Counted from the first letter of the stretch, positions 1-9,697 are shown. The stretch is DNA of 64,000 bases from Marinifilum_A sediminis (GCA_947496465.1 CANMCX010000002.1:62001-126000), one strand, 5' to 3'. Numbers and translations are program-made. The notes: generated by a model from the letters alone, not told the origin.

Positions 1-50
1 GAGAGTATTTTAATGAAGATAGAATTTTATTTATGATACTAATTTCAGCT

Positions 51-165
51 TCAAAGCTAACAAAATATTTGAAAAGTGAAAGTAGTTAGAACATGGAATC
101 GAATGGATTTTAATTGTAGTAATGTGTTTTTTATGTAATCCTATTCGGGTATGAAAGCAAAAAAG
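51..165 (-). repeat. Intergenic repeat copy A (about 110 bp)
   Basis: This stretch aligns by eye over about 110 bp, roughly three quarters identical, with 15934-16040. Shared words include taacaaaata, the element around agtagttag/agtagctag, catggaat and ttttttatgta. Copy B is the leader of the SHOCT-protein gene, so copy A may be the leader of a minus-strand gene lying to the left of the window. It could be a conserved promoter/5' leader or a dispersed repeat. Confidence 0.6.
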
Positions 166-186
166 GAAGTGCAATAGCACTTCCTT
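163..186 (-). terminator. Terminator after rtcB remnant/GH97
   Basis: A perfect 10-bp stem (aaggaagtgc/gcacttcctt) with an aata loop is followed, reading the minus strand, by a run of T. The stop codon of the rtcB remnant lies within the stem, so this is probably the original rtcB terminator now serving the glycan locus. Confidence 0.85.
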
Positions 187-322
187 ATCCTTTTACAACA
201 GCCAGTGGCTCCAATTTAACCAGAATTTTCATCAAATCCTGCTGGTTAGCCATGATTACATCGATGTCTTTGTAAGCACCACTAGCTTCGTCCAAGTCTT
301 TCTTGTCTCTTATGGCATGAAG
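185..322 (-). pseudogene. rtcB: C-terminal remnant of RtcB RNA ligase
   Basis: Immediately after the GH97 stop codon, and in the same frame, the minus strand encodes 45 residues plus a stop. They match the conserved C-terminus of RtcB: LHAIRDKKDLDEASGAYKDI, then an IDVIMANQ segment, ending in LEPLAVVKG. RtcB is the GTP-dependent RNA ligase used in RNA repair and tRNA splicing and is normally 400-490 residues, so about 90 percent of the gene is missing. The catalytic His/Cys manganese sites are in the lost part. No start codon precedes it. The junction falls exactly at the GH97 stop, which suggests that insertion or deletion during acquisition of the glycan locus destroyed rtcB. Recognition rests on remembered family C-terminus. 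Confidence 0.88.
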
Positions 323-2272
323 TTATAGAGGTTTAAGCATTGCTGCCATACCTCCTCCTTTTGCCATTTTCACTTCTCCCTTATAGGTGTGATCAACAAT
401 AATTTCTTTCATGCTAAAGTCTGTAGCGTTCCGATCCGCATTGATCCCATCCTGATAAATGCACATTTTATATTGTTTCCCTTTCGGTAAAAAAGAAAGA
501 TCTACTTTGAGCGTACGTGCATCCCAATCCGTCATGGCAGCTACATACCAGTCGTTTCCTTTTCGTCGGGCTAATAACAAGTAGTCGGATATTTTAGCAT
601 CCAGCACTCTGGTTTCATCCCAAACGCTTGGTACTGCCGATAGAAACTTCATGCATTCTGGTTCTTTGCGGTAATTGGAAGGATTATCGCACAGCATTTG
701 CAAAGGACTCTCGTAGGCAACATACATAGCCAATTGATGACAACGCGTCCCCATACTCATTGGTCGATCGAAAATTGGTTTGTAGTTCTTTTTCTGAGCA
801 TTGTTCATTGCTCCCGGCGTATAATCCATTGGACCAGCTAGCATACGCGAAAAAGGCGTTATTAAATTGTGTTCCGGTGTTTGTCGCAAGCTCCACTTGT
901 ATTGTTCTCCCCCGTTTACACCTTCTCGGGTGATTACATTCGGAAATTTCCTTCTTAAACCGGCTGGTTTATAAGAACCATGAAAATTAACAAGCAATTC
1001 TCTTTTAGCAGCTTCTCTGGCAATTTTGTGATAGTAATTCACCATCCACTGGTCATCCTTGTCCATAAAATCGACCTTTATGCCTTTAATATCCCACCTT
1101 TGGAACTGATTTAGTGCTTCTTCCAACTGGTCGTCTAAGGTTTTCCATACTACCCAAAGAATTAAGCCTACACCTTTCTTTTTTGCATAGCTACTTAGTT
1201 CCTCCATATCCATTTCAGGGACGATTTTTAGCAGATCTCCCAGTTCGTACCAACCTTCGTCCAGAATGATGTACTCCAAACCATAATCGGCAGCAAAATC
1301 AATGTAATACTTATAGGTTTCCGTATTGATACCGGCACGAAAATTAACTCCATACACATTATTAGCATTCCACCAGTCCCAGGCGACTTTTCCAGGCTTG
1401 ATCCATGAATGATCTTCCAGTTCGCAAGCATCGGCCAATAGCCAGGATATTTGATTGGTGATTAAATCGGCGTCTTTTTCAGCGATGGCCATGTAGCGCC
1501 AGGGAAAAGTTCTTGTCCCTTTGGTTTTGGCGATGTAATCCTTACGATCTCTTACAAAAACATCTCTGTCGCCTACCTGCTCTGTTTTATTTGGATAAGC
1601 GGGAAAAGTTGATACCAGGGAACTTCCTTCTGCACCTTTGAACCACATGCCTGGGTAATCTTCCAAATCGGTTTCGCCAATAACCAACTTCACACCTTTT
1701 CCTGTGTCCATTAGCACAGGTAGGCTGCCCAGATCTTTCGCCGACAGTTCACCCAAGGAGGTAAAATCATAATACACCTGGTTATTGGAATGAAAGCTTC
1801 TTTCCTTTGGCCAGTACACCAAATTATTCTGTGCAAATTGAAAATAAGCTGATTCCGATTTAACGGTGATGTCCTGCGGAAAACTGGTTTCAAAACGATA
1901 AGCAATTCCATTATTATAAGCTCTGAATACCACATTAAAGCCTTTTTTAAAGGATAGTTTTAACTCATTGTAGAGCTCATGAATTGTTTCAGATTTTTCC
2001 CGAATTTCAGGTCTTACAATTCGGTTTACCGTGTTGGTCTGCTTTTCAATTGCAATTGGATTTATCCCCAATTCTGCATCTTCCAGCTGCATTCCAATAC
2101 TTGTTGGATTTAGTAAAGCAGTTTGCTTGTAGCTTAGGCTAAAAGTCAAATCGCCTCCAATTTGGATTTTTATACTTGTATTTTTATCAGGCGATTGAAG
2201 TTTGTATTCCTTTGCAAACAATACGTTAAAGCACAAGCAAAGGCTCATTAGGCAAATTAATTTTCTAGTCAT
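323..2272 (-). CDS. GH97 family glycoside hydrolase (retaining-type, alpha-glucosidase/alpha-galactosidase family)
   Basis: A 649-residue secreted enzyme with a signal peptide at residues 1-20 (cleavage near LFA-KE). The order is an N-terminal GH97 beta-sandwich (about 25-285), a (beta/alpha)8 barrel (about 290-560, opening with VAWDWWNANN) and a C-terminal beta domain. IKVDFMDKDDQ places an Asp at about 401. In characterised GH97 members, Asp here is the nucleophile of the retaining branch (the Bacteroides alpha-galactosidase type), whereas the inverting SusB branch lacks it. TREGVNGGEQ supplies the likely acid/base Glu at about 450. Last gene of the susCD operon, 9 bp after the previous gene. 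It likely removes alpha-linked sugars from periplasmic oligosaccharides. Retaining mechanism is inferred from the motif; alpha-galactosidase versus another alpha-glycosidase is not settled. Confidence 0.9.
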   Translation of the reverse strand: MTRKLICLMSLCLCFNVLFAKEYKLQSPDKNTSIKIQIGGDLTFSLSYKQTALLNPTSIGMQLEDAELGINPIAIEKQTNTVNRIVRPEIREKSETIHELYNELKLSFKKGFNVVFRAYNNGIAYRFETSFPQDITVKSESAYFQFAQNNLVYWPKERSFHSNNQVYYDFTSLGELSAKDLGSLPVLMDTGKGVKLVIGETDLEDYPGMWFKGAEGSSLVSTFPAYPNKTEQVGDRDVFVRDRKDYIAKTKGTRTFPWRYMAIAEKDADLITNQISWLLADACELEDHSWIKPGKVAWDWWNANNVYGVNFRAGINTETYKYYIDFAADYGLEYIILDEGWYELGDLLKIVPEMDMEELSSYAKKKGVGLILWVVWKTLDDQLEEALNQFQRWDIKGIKVDFMDKDDQWMVNYYHKIAREAAKRELLVNFHGSYKPAGLRRKFPNVITREGVNGGEQYKWSLRQTPEHNLITPFSRMLAGPMDYTPGAMNNAQKKNYKPIFDRPMSMGTRCHQLAMYVAYESPLQMLCDNPSNYRKEPECMKFLSAVPSVWDETRVLDAKISDYLLLARRKGNDWYVAAMTDWDARTLKVDLSFLPKGKQYKMCIYQDGINADRNATDFSMKEIIVDHTYKGEVKMAKGGGMAAMLKPL

Positions 2273-2281
2273 GATGCCAGT

Positions 2282-4663
2282 TTATTTTTTAAGTTCTATA
2301 AATTGTTCTTGGTATGGCGACGGGTAGGCAGATATCCATACTTCTGGTTTTACATCTATGTTTTCTTTATCAGATCCCAACACAAATACTTCCATCTCCT
2401 TCCCTTTCATATGTTCATTTAAAGGAATATAGTAGGTGTAATTGGAATCTCTTTTAGAGTTGACAAACTCCCATGTATTTGATGGATAGGAGACACTTCT
2501 ATCGGGGCAGCCTATATATTTTCCATCTATTTTGGCTGCAGCATAAGCTCCTTCTGTACCATGTTTACCATTAATGGCAATAGATAGGTAGCTTCCCTCT
2601 GCAATTTCATCCAATGTGAATTTTGTAGCCCAGGCTTTTACCGTTTTTTTTCTTTCTGCATGTGCAAATAGGTTTGATGCCCTCCATATGCTTCTGTCTA
2701 GCTTTTGACCATTTTTAAGTCCTTCAATTTCCACAATTCGCCCTGGCTGAGCCCACAATCTAAGATATCGTATGGGTTCTGATATGTTGATTCTCATCTC
2801 TTCTCCTGCATAGTAGGTAATCGTTTTCCAGTTTTTCAGATCGGCTGATACTTCGGCATAGTTCCCTTCGTCCCTGAGCAATGGCTGCAACGAAAAATCA
2901 TCAGGAACCCGAATAATAAGCTGATCCAGATCGGTAATCTCTCCCAAATCCAGACGAAAGCATCCGCCCTCTACTTTTTGATCTATATTGTATTTTCTGC
3001 TTGGCCAAAACCCTGTATTCCTGTTTCCATCGAAGAGATTTTTATCCCATACCCCCCTGTCAACAAATACTGATTGATTGAAGAATGCATCACGCGCTTT
3101 CTGAACCTGTGGAATTTTACTTGCTCCCGATCGTTGTAAGGAACGAACTTCTAAAGCATTGTTATCTGCAGCAAAGCATGTTGCTTCGTACAATGAATTG
3201 GCATCTTCAGGGATTTCTATTTGCGATAAATCAGCCAATTTACGATGTAAATCCTGCTTTAATTCATCACCTTTAAACTGAAGCTTAAGGCTTTTGCCTT
3301 TTGCCAGTGTTACACTTGATTTGCCATTTAGTCTTGCCTTTTTGTAATTGGATGCATTGGTAAGCTGAATCTTGGCATTCGTTCCAGGCATTCCAAGTAC
3401 TTTTATGATCACAGGTTTCCCGCTAACATTTCGAACTACTTCATAGTCTGCTCCTATTATCCCCAGTTCATCACAAGGTTTGGCTGTTGCCATTATCAAA
3501 CAGGAACGATAGGGCGCTACCTCCACTTCTATCTCGTTTCCTTTCTGAAAGGATCCCAATATTTTTTCAGTAGGATGGTACTGGCGCACTTCAATTTTAT
3601 CTCTCGTGTGTAAGCCAATTTCCTGATCCAATTTTATGGTATATGTAATAGGTTCCCAGGTCAAATTTCTTAAGGTGATCAGCCTTGTTTGATCATCACC
3701 TCTTGAAACTGCTGATTTTCCGTACTTCTCTTCTGGTAATACCATACCATTCACCAAAATTTCACCATACTTGCGATGCAAATTGTAAATTCTTGCCAGC
3801 TTGGCGAATTCGGCATCTTTTAGTAACCAAGGATTGCCATAAATCTCTGGTGCCAATATCATATTGCGATTAAAAGCCTGTAGAATCAAATCGTCATCCC
3901 AGTAATCCAGACATGAGGAAATGCAAACACCATGATCTTCGGTTAATCTCTTTAAGCCCGGAACCAATCCTCTTTCCAGTGCACCTGCCCGATGGTGTGG
4001 CGCAGTTGTAGAATTGGATGTAAACACATCAATGTAAGTTTCCTGACCTCCCCACAAAAAGGTAGTCGCATGTGCTTTCCCTTTGTTCAGACCCAAACGA
4101 TGATTCAGAAGAATTAGATCGGGGCTGTAGGTTCTGCAAGCTTTCATCATCTCAATAAAGGCATCTTCTTTTTCAGGACGCAAGGGTCCACAGACGGCAT
4201 CAAATTTAAAAAGAGCAAATTCATAATCTTTACAGAGATTACTCATTTGGATGATACGTGCTTGTTTTTCCTTCTCACTATCTCCAAAACCATCAGGTCC
4301 TCCCCAAACACCAAGTCGTGTGCCCATGGTCTTTGCCTTTGCATACATAGGATCAAACCCATTTGGAAACTGCTTTTGAAAGCGATCTGAATGTACACTT
4401 CCGTAAAAACGTTTTCCATCAATGGCTCCGGCATCAAATGCATAAATGTCTAAAATCATTCCATACTCTTCGTTCAACCATTGAAAAAAATCGAGATTGA
4501 TTAGGGTTTGTTCTTCGGTTGCTCCTTCGTTGGTGTTATTGATCCAGGAAAAATACTGTGCTTTGGATGGAGTATTTTCATCAGCTCCTGGAAATACTTT
4601 TTCCTGCCCCATTCCATTTTGAAGGATTATGCAGAAGAGCATTGCTACAATTGTTCGTTTCAT
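2282..4663 (-). CDS. Putative clan-D-like glycoside hydrolase with C-terminal discoidin-like domain
   Basis: 793 residues with an N-terminal signal peptide (cut near residue 19, NGMGQ). Residues about 35-320 look like a (beta/alpha)8 barrel of the GH27/GH36 melibiase type: LDIYAFDAG near 72, RLGVWGGPDG near 116, and LFKFDAVCG with Asp155 in the position of a clan-D nucleophile. SCLDYWDDD near 250 is a candidate for the second acidic residue. A beta-sandwich follows (about 330-400). Residues about 540-660 resemble an F5/8-type (discoidin) carbohydrate-binding domain. It is in an operon with GH97 and susCD, so a role in the same glycan is likely. I do not recognise a named CAZy family; the catalytic residues are inference. 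A lectin-like or inactive homologue cannot be excluded. Confidence 0.6.
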   Translation of the reverse strand: MKRTIVAMLFCIILQNGMGQEKVFPGADENTPSKAQYFSWINNTNEGATEEQTLINLDFFQWLNEEYGMILDIYAFDAGAIDGKRFYGSVHSDRFQKQFPNGFDPMYAKAKTMGTRLGVWGGPDGFGDSEKEKQARIIQMSNLCKDYEFALFKFDAVCGPLRPEKEDAFIEMMKACRTYSPDLILLNHRLGLNKGKAHATTFLWGGQETYIDVFTSNSTTAPHHRAGALERGLVPGLKRLTEDHGVCISSCLDYWDDDLILQAFNRNMILAPEIYGNPWLLKDAEFAKLARIYNLHRKYGEILVNGMVLPEEKYGKSAVSRGDDQTRLITLRNLTWEPITYTIKLDQEIGLHTRDKIEVRQYHPTEKILGSFQKGNEIEVEVAPYRSCLIMATAKPCDELGIIGADYEVVRNVSGKPVIIKVLGMPGTNAKIQLTNASNYKKARLNGKSSVTLAKGKSLKLQFKGDELKQDLHRKLADLSQIEIPEDANSLYEATCFAADNNALEVRSLQRSGASKIPQVQKARDAFFNQSVFVDRGVWDKNLFDGNRNTGFWPSRKYNIDQKVEGGCFRLDLGEITDLDQLIIRVPDDFSLQPLLRDEGNYAEVSADLKNWKTITYYAGEEMRINISEPIRYLRLWAQPGRIVEIEGLKNGQKLDRSIWRASNLFAHAERKKTVKAWATKFTLDEIAEGSYLSIAINGKHGTEGAYAAAKIDGKYIGCPDRSVSYPSNTWEFVNSKRDSNYTYYIPLNEHMKGKEMEVFVLGSDKENIDVKPEVWISAYPSPYQEQFIELKK

Positions 4664-4896
4664 CTGTGTAAAATTTTTTGATGTCTTAAGTGTTCAAAAG
4701 AATTGAATACATTCAGGAATTCACATAAATTTTAATCATTCTCGCTTGAGGATTTTAGAATGATGAAATTACATGTTCGTTTCATATTCATTTCTTTTTC
4801 CTGCCGGGACTATATTTTTGTATCCACGGCAATCCCACTACCTGTCTGTAATCATTAGCATTCTCCCAATTTGGTTGTTCGCTAATGAAGTGTAAA

Positions 4897-4925
4897 GTAT
4901 TCCCGGAGATCCCCTCCGGGAATAC
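4897..4925 (-). promoter_or_regulatory. Intercistronic hairpin after susD
   Basis: A perfect 12-bp inverted repeat (gtattcccggag/ctccgggaatac, 5-nt loop) starts 7 nt past the susD stop on the minus strand. It has no following T-run, so it fits an RNA-stabilising or processing stem rather than a strong terminator. It sits between transport genes and enzyme genes in the same operon. Confidence 0.65.
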
Positions 4926-4931
4926 CTGTTT

Positions 4932-6593
4932 TTACCATCCAGGATTTTGTTCTAAATGAGAAATATCTATTTCTGCCTGTGGTATTGGCCACAGGTAATG
5001 TTTATTTGGATTAAAGCTACGCTCTCCCCAGGAAAGGGTTACCTCTTCTGATGAAATCGGATCAGTATAAGTAAGTCCATCGGGTGTACCTGGCATTACT
5101 TGTTCTGCAATTTTCCATCTGCGAATATCCAGTAATCGCAAACCTTCAAAAGCCAACTCTACTCTACGTTCACGTCGCACAATTGTGCGCAATTGCTCCT
5201 TTGTTTTTCCTGGAGTAATCAGCGGCATGTTGACATCAGGACGCTGACGAACTTCGTTTATGGCATCGTAAACTGATTGATCGATATCATCGTTCTCAAT
5301 TTTTGCTTCAGCATAAGTTAGCAATATTTCTGCATACCTAATCAAAATAAAATGTATCGCGCCATTCCAATAATCTCCGTTATCGATATCTTCTTCAGAG
5401 ATGTATTTCAGCCAGTTATAACCTGTGGCAGTTTTATTCCACTGTCCTCCTGTTCCGTCGGTTAAATCGTCACCCGAAACAATTTCCTTACCCGGATAAG
5501 TAGCTCCTGGGATACTATTGAAAACCCCTCCTCGCCAATCATTACCAGGATAAAGAATAGAATGTGTCAATCGAGGATCACGATTTACATAGGGTTGATT
5601 TGGATCGAATAATGGTGATACATCTATGGTATTGCCATCAGTACATTCATAGCTATCTACCAATGATTGCAATGGACAGCCACTACTCCAGCCTCCTGTT
5701 GAGTTGGGTCCATAATTTTGCATGGTAAAGTTCCATTGTTTTTCGTGCATCTCCTGCAAATCAAAAATCACCTCCGAATTGTTAATTCCTTCGTAGGTAA
5801 ACATTTTCTGATAGCTTGGATAGATGCTGTAAATGCTCATATCCATTACCTCTTTGGCTGCACTTGCTGCTTCTGCCCATTTTTCCTGATAAAGCAAGAT
5901 TCTTGCTTTTAAAGAGATTGCTGCACCTTTGGTCACCCTACCCAAATCATCACTGGAATAAACATCGGGAAGGTCGGTTGCTGCTGCCGATAAGTCTTCA
6001 ACCATAGCATTCAAAATCGTTTGTTTATCTGTTCTGGTACTTTCAGCAGCTTCATCAGGCGTTAGACTATTTGTTATAAAAGGTACATCCCCAAACAGAT
6101 AAACCAAATCAAAATAGAAATATGCTCTTAGAAACTTCGCCTCTGCCAATAATCTTAGCTTTTTCTCTGTAAGGATATCGGTTACACCATCGGCACCCTC
6201 AAATATTCTGTTGGCTCTTTGAATTCCTCTGTATCTCTCTCTCCAGCGGTGTTCCACATACCAGTCGTATGCAGAGGCTGATCCGTCTGCCAATCGATAT
6301 CCTGCATTCCACGAATGATGATCCAAAGCATTGTCTGTTAAATTTTCAACACGTAGTAAATCGGTTGAATATCCATAGGTAGTTTCCCAGCTGTTAAAGC
6401 CAATTGATGCATAAACCGCATTCACAGCATAAACCAAATCTTTCTCTTGTGTAAAGAAATTTGTTGAAGATACCTGATCGCTTGGAGAGCGCTCCAGGAA
6501 ATCATCGCTACAGCCTGCCAATACCAAAAGTATTGCACAAAGTAAGCCTGTTATATTATTTCTCATATGATTGTATTTTTTCATTTTATCCAT
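4932..6593 (-). CDS. susD: SusD/RagB-family glycan-binding outer-membrane lipoprotein
   Basis: A 553-residue lipoprotein: a positively charged start, a hydrophobic stretch and lipobox VLAGC with Cys28 as lipidation site, followed by the family opening SDDFLERSPSDQ. Tetratricopeptide-like helices of the SusD fold follow (for example LRAYFYFDLVYLFGDVPF). The C-terminal family signature includes RRERRVELAFEGLRLLDIRRWK and ends YLWPIPQAEI...EQNPGW. It caps the SusC porin on the cell surface and delivers oligosaccharides to it. It starts 8 nt after susC. Alternative starts at Met4 or Met10 are possible; all keep the lipobox. The symbol denotes family membership, not starch specificity. The 47 codons after its stop stay open in the same frame (see findings). 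Confidence 0.95.
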   Translation of the reverse strand: MDKMKKYNHMRNNITGLLCAILLVLAGCSDDFLERSPSDQVSSTNFFTQEKDLVYAVNAVYASIGFNSWETTYGYSTDLLRVENLTDNALDHHSWNAGYRLADGSASAYDWYVEHRWRERYRGIQRANRIFEGADGVTDILTEKKLRLLAEAKFLRAYFYFDLVYLFGDVPFITNSLTPDEAAESTRTDKQTILNAMVEDLSAAATDLPDVYSSDDLGRVTKGAAISLKARILLYQEKWAEAASAAKEVMDMSIYSIYPSYQKMFTYEGINNSEVIFDLQEMHEKQWNFTMQNYGPNSTGGWSSGCPLQSLVDSYECTDGNTIDVSPLFDPNQPYVNRDPRLTHSILYPGNDWRGGVFNSIPGATYPGKEIVSGDDLTDGTGGQWNKTATGYNWLKYISEEDIDNGDYWNGAIHFILIRYAEILLTYAEAKIENDDIDQSVYDAINEVRQRPDVNMPLITPGKTKEQLRTIVRRERRVELAFEGLRLLDIRRWKIAEQVMPGTPDGLTYTDPISSEEVTLSWGERSFNPNKHYLWPIPQAEIDISHLEQNPGW

Positions 6594-6601
6594 TCTTATT
6601 C

Positions 6602-9600
6602 TTAAAATCGAAGTTGAACACCCATGGTATAAGTAGATACCGGAGGATAGTAATTGGGTCTTCCGTCGTAAGTTTCAGGGTCCAATCCAGATTCAACATC
6701 GGTAATGGTAAATAAATTGGTACCACCTATGTATAATCTCAGCTTATCAATCTTCCATTTGTCCAAGACTGATTGTGGCAATGAATAACCAATTTGAAGG
6801 TTTTTCAGTCTTAGATAAGAAGCATCCCTGATCCAGAAATCATTGTACAGGTAATTGTTCTTATTCGAAGCAGCCTCTAGTCTTGGGAAAGAAGCATCAG
6901 GATTATCAGGAGTCCATCTATCCAGTACTCTTTTAGTTGTGAATATTTCGTAAGCCGGTCCTTCGTTTGGTGCTCCGTAGAAATAGTTTTCAGCTTTCAT
7001 TACTCCTTGCATAAAAGCAGAGCAATCAAAACCCTTGTACTCCATATACAGGTTTAATCCGACGCTGTATCTTGGTATAGAAGAACCTATTACCTTGCGG
7101 TCTTCATCGTTGATTTCACCATCGCCATTTTGATCTACCAATTTAATGTCACCTGGTCTTAATTGTGATTGATTGGGCTGTGTAGCATGATTATCGATCT
7201 CATCTTGTGTTTGAAATAAACCATCGGATTCATATCCGTAAAATGAATTCACCGATTCACCTTCTTTTAGAATGGTCCATCCACTTATAGAAGGCTCATT
7301 CCCTGCGAAATCAAGCAATTCATTTTTCACATCAGAGATGTTGAATCCTACTGAGTAGTTGAAATCGTTGATTTTATTGCGATGGGTCAATGAAACTTCC
7401 CAACCTGTATTGCGAACTTTTCCGGCATTGGTTTCCGATGCACCCAAACCAGTCAAGTAGGAAATCGGCAATACCAACAATACGTCTTTTGTATCTTTCT
7501 GATACCAGTCGGCAACAATTTCCAGCTTGCTATTAAATAAGGTTAAATCAAAACCAAAATCGATCATTTCGGTGGTTTCCCAGGTTATATCGGTATTCGC
7601 ATAGTACCATTGAGAATAGCCATTTACTTCTGAATCGTTAAAATTGTATGGAAAATCGGCATACACAGTAGAAGTAAACTTATAGTATCCAATGTTCTGA
7701 TTTCCCAATTGTCCCCAACTTCCTCTCAATTTCAGGTTATCTACAAACTCAAGAGATGTCATAAAATCTTCTTCGGTCATTCGCCAACCTGCCGAAAAGG
7801 ATGGAAAAACGCCCCACTTATTTCCTTTGGCAAATCGAGATGAACCATCGTAGCGAATATTTCCTTCCAATAAATATTTACCTTTGTAAGTGTAGTTTAC
7901 TCTACCCAGGTAAGAAAACAATGCCCAGTCTTCCTGATATCCTTTGTTGGTTTGTCCTTCAGCATCTCCTGTATTTAGTTCCACGTAGTCATCGCTGTAA
8001 ATATTGGTTCTTTCTCCTTTTATCACATAAGCTTTATTCTCGGTTACGTCGATACCAGTTAGAACATGAAAAGTATGGTCGCCAAAGCTTTTATTGTAAT
8101 CCAGTAAAGCCTTAAAATTAACTTCCTGCTGATTCCATCGTCCATCAACCAATTTACTTGGGGTCCATTTGTGAACAATTTCATCAGGATTTTCAGGATT
8201 TCTAAAATCATAAGCCGCCCTATACTCTTTGTATCGGTTGTTAATTGTTTTGTAAGAAAGGTCCGATCGCAGGGTCAATCCACTCACCACTTCCAAATCG
8301 GCACCAATTTTCAAATTTAAAGCTTCTTTGTTTTCTTCATTCATTCCTCCTACTTCCAGACATGCCAAGGCATTGGTATTGTCTTTATTTAATCCGTAAA
8401 CTCCATTGGAATGTTTTAAAACTGTAACCGGGGATGTACCAACAATTGCACCAATGGCGCTGTTCAGCCTGTTTGGTCTATCATTGTCTCTTCTGTTGAA
8501 CGAAACATCAGCTCTTAGCTTAAAGTTGTCTTTTACCTGAAAATCTGTATTCAAACGAAAACCAAAACGTTCCGATTCTACATTCTTTAGCATCCCTTCT
8601 TGTTTCATGTGATTTAAGGACAGTGCAATTCTTGATTTCTCGTTACCACCACTAATTCGAACCGATTGGTTAAAAACTGGTGCTGTCTCAAATAGCTCCT
8701 CGAATAAATTCACATATGGGTAATTAACCGGGTCGTTTCCTGCAACGGTTTTCTGGATGTACTCAGATGAATATTTAGGACTCATGCCTGCATTTACCAG
8801 CGACTCATTTACCAGGTTTAAATAATCTTCAGCACCTACCAATTCAGGTAAGGTCGCTGGAGTTTGAAACCCGTAATAGCCATTATAATCTACTTTATAG
8901 CCTCCTTTTTCACCTCTTTTAGTAGTAATCAAAATTACACCATTAGCAGCTTTTGCCCCATATATTGATGAAGATGCAGCATCTTTCAATATGGATACAC
9001 TCTCGATATCATTTGGATTCACATCACTCATTGACATCTCAATACCATCAACTAAAATTAATGGATACGTACCTGCTGATAAGGATCCTATACCACGTAT
9101 ATTAATCTTCAAGTCTTCCTCTCCGGGAACACCTCCCCGATCTACAATGGTAAGACCCGTTGAAACTCCCTGAAGAGCTTGTCGTGCGTCGGTCATGGGT
9201 TTCTTTACCATTTCATCACCTTTAACAGCTGATACAGAACCCGTAAGATTGGCTTTTTTTTGAGTTCCATATCCTACCACCACAACTTCATCCAATCCAA
9301 GTACATCTTCTTCAAGAGTTACATTAATAGTAGATTGATTTGTTACTCTAATCTCCTGATTGAGATATCCGATAAAAGTGAATACAAGTACTGCATTATC
9401 AGGTACATTTATTTTGTAATTACCGTCAAAATCGGTAATTGTACCTGTGGTGCTTCCCTTAACAACAATGTTTACTCCAATCAGTACTTCCCCACTTTTA
9501 TCTACCACGTTACCCGTAAGCAGTTTTTCCTGATTTTCTTGTACACTTGTAGTTTCATAAGCTGATGAAGCATATGCCGGAGTTACCATAAGTAATGATA

Positions 9601-9697
9601 CACTGCAACACAAACCTACAAGCCATGAAAAACTCTTCTTTAGCAAAGTGCCTTGCCTTGCCAAACTTCCTGTGATTTTTTTCATAAATTTTTGCAT
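6602..9697 (-). CDS. susC: SusC/RagA-family TonB-dependent outer-membrane transporter
   Basis: 1031 residues. An N-terminal signal sequence (hydrophobic core about 22-42) is followed by a CarboxypepD_reg-like domain (about 58-135, LLTGNVVDKSGEVLIGVNIV), a plug domain with the SusC signatures LDEVVVVGYGTQKK and DAASSSIYGAKAANGVILITTK, and a 22-strand-type barrel ending in an aromatic residue (YTMGVQLRF). It imports glycan fragments using TonB energy. First gene of the operon susC-susD-GH-GH97, with a 321-nt leader region holding a paired TGACC site. No N-terminal FecR-interacting (STN) domain, so no anti-sigma signalling is expected; control likely comes from the adjacent AraC-type regulator. 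Symbol is by family. Confidence 0.96.
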   Translation of the reverse strand: MQKFMKKITGSLARQGTLLKKSFSWLVGLCCSVSLLMVTPAYASSAYETTSVQENQEKLLTGNVVDKSGEVLIGVNIVVKGSTTGTITDFDGNYKINVPDNAVLVFTFIGYLNQEIRVTNQSTINVTLEEDVLGLDEVVVVGYGTQKKANLTGSVSAVKGDEMVKKPMTDARQALQGVSTGLTIVDRGGVPGEEDLKINIRGIGSLSAGTYPLILVDGIEMSMSDVNPNDIESVSILKDAASSSIYGAKAANGVILITTKRGEKGGYKVDYNGYYGFQTPATLPELVGAEDYLNLVNESLVNAGMSPKYSSEYIQKTVAGNDPVNYPYVNLFEELFETAPVFNQSVRISGGNEKSRIALSLNHMKQEGMLKNVESERFGFRLNTDFQVKDNFKLRADVSFNRRDNDRPNRLNSAIGAIVGTSPVTVLKHSNGVYGLNKDNTNALACLEVGGMNEENKEALNLKIGADLEVVSGLTLRSDLSYKTINNRYKEYRAAYDFRNPENPDEIVHKWTPSKLVDGRWNQQEVNFKALLDYNKSFGDHTFHVLTGIDVTENKAYVIKGERTNIYSDDYVELNTGDAEGQTNKGYQEDWALFSYLGRVNYTYKGKYLLEGNIRYDGSSRFAKGNKWGVFPSFSAGWRMTEEDFMTSLEFVDNLKLRGSWGQLGNQNIGYYKFTSTVYADFPYNFNDSEVNGYSQWYYANTDITWETTEMIDFGFDLTLFNSKLEIVADWYQKDTKDVLLVLPISYLTGLGASETNAGKVRNTGWEVSLTHRNKINDFNYSVGFNISDVKNELLDFAGNEPSISGWTILKEGESVNSFYGYESDGLFQTQDEIDNHATQPNQSQLRPGDIKLVDQNGDGEINDEDRKVIGSSIPRYSVGLNLYMEYKGFDCSAFMQGVMKAENYFYGAPNEGPAYEIFTTKRVLDRWTPDNPDASFPRLEAASNKNNYLYNDFWIRDASYLRLKNLQIGYSLPQSVLDKWKIDKLRLYIGGTNLFTITDVESGLDPETYDGRPNYYPPVSTYTMGVQLRF

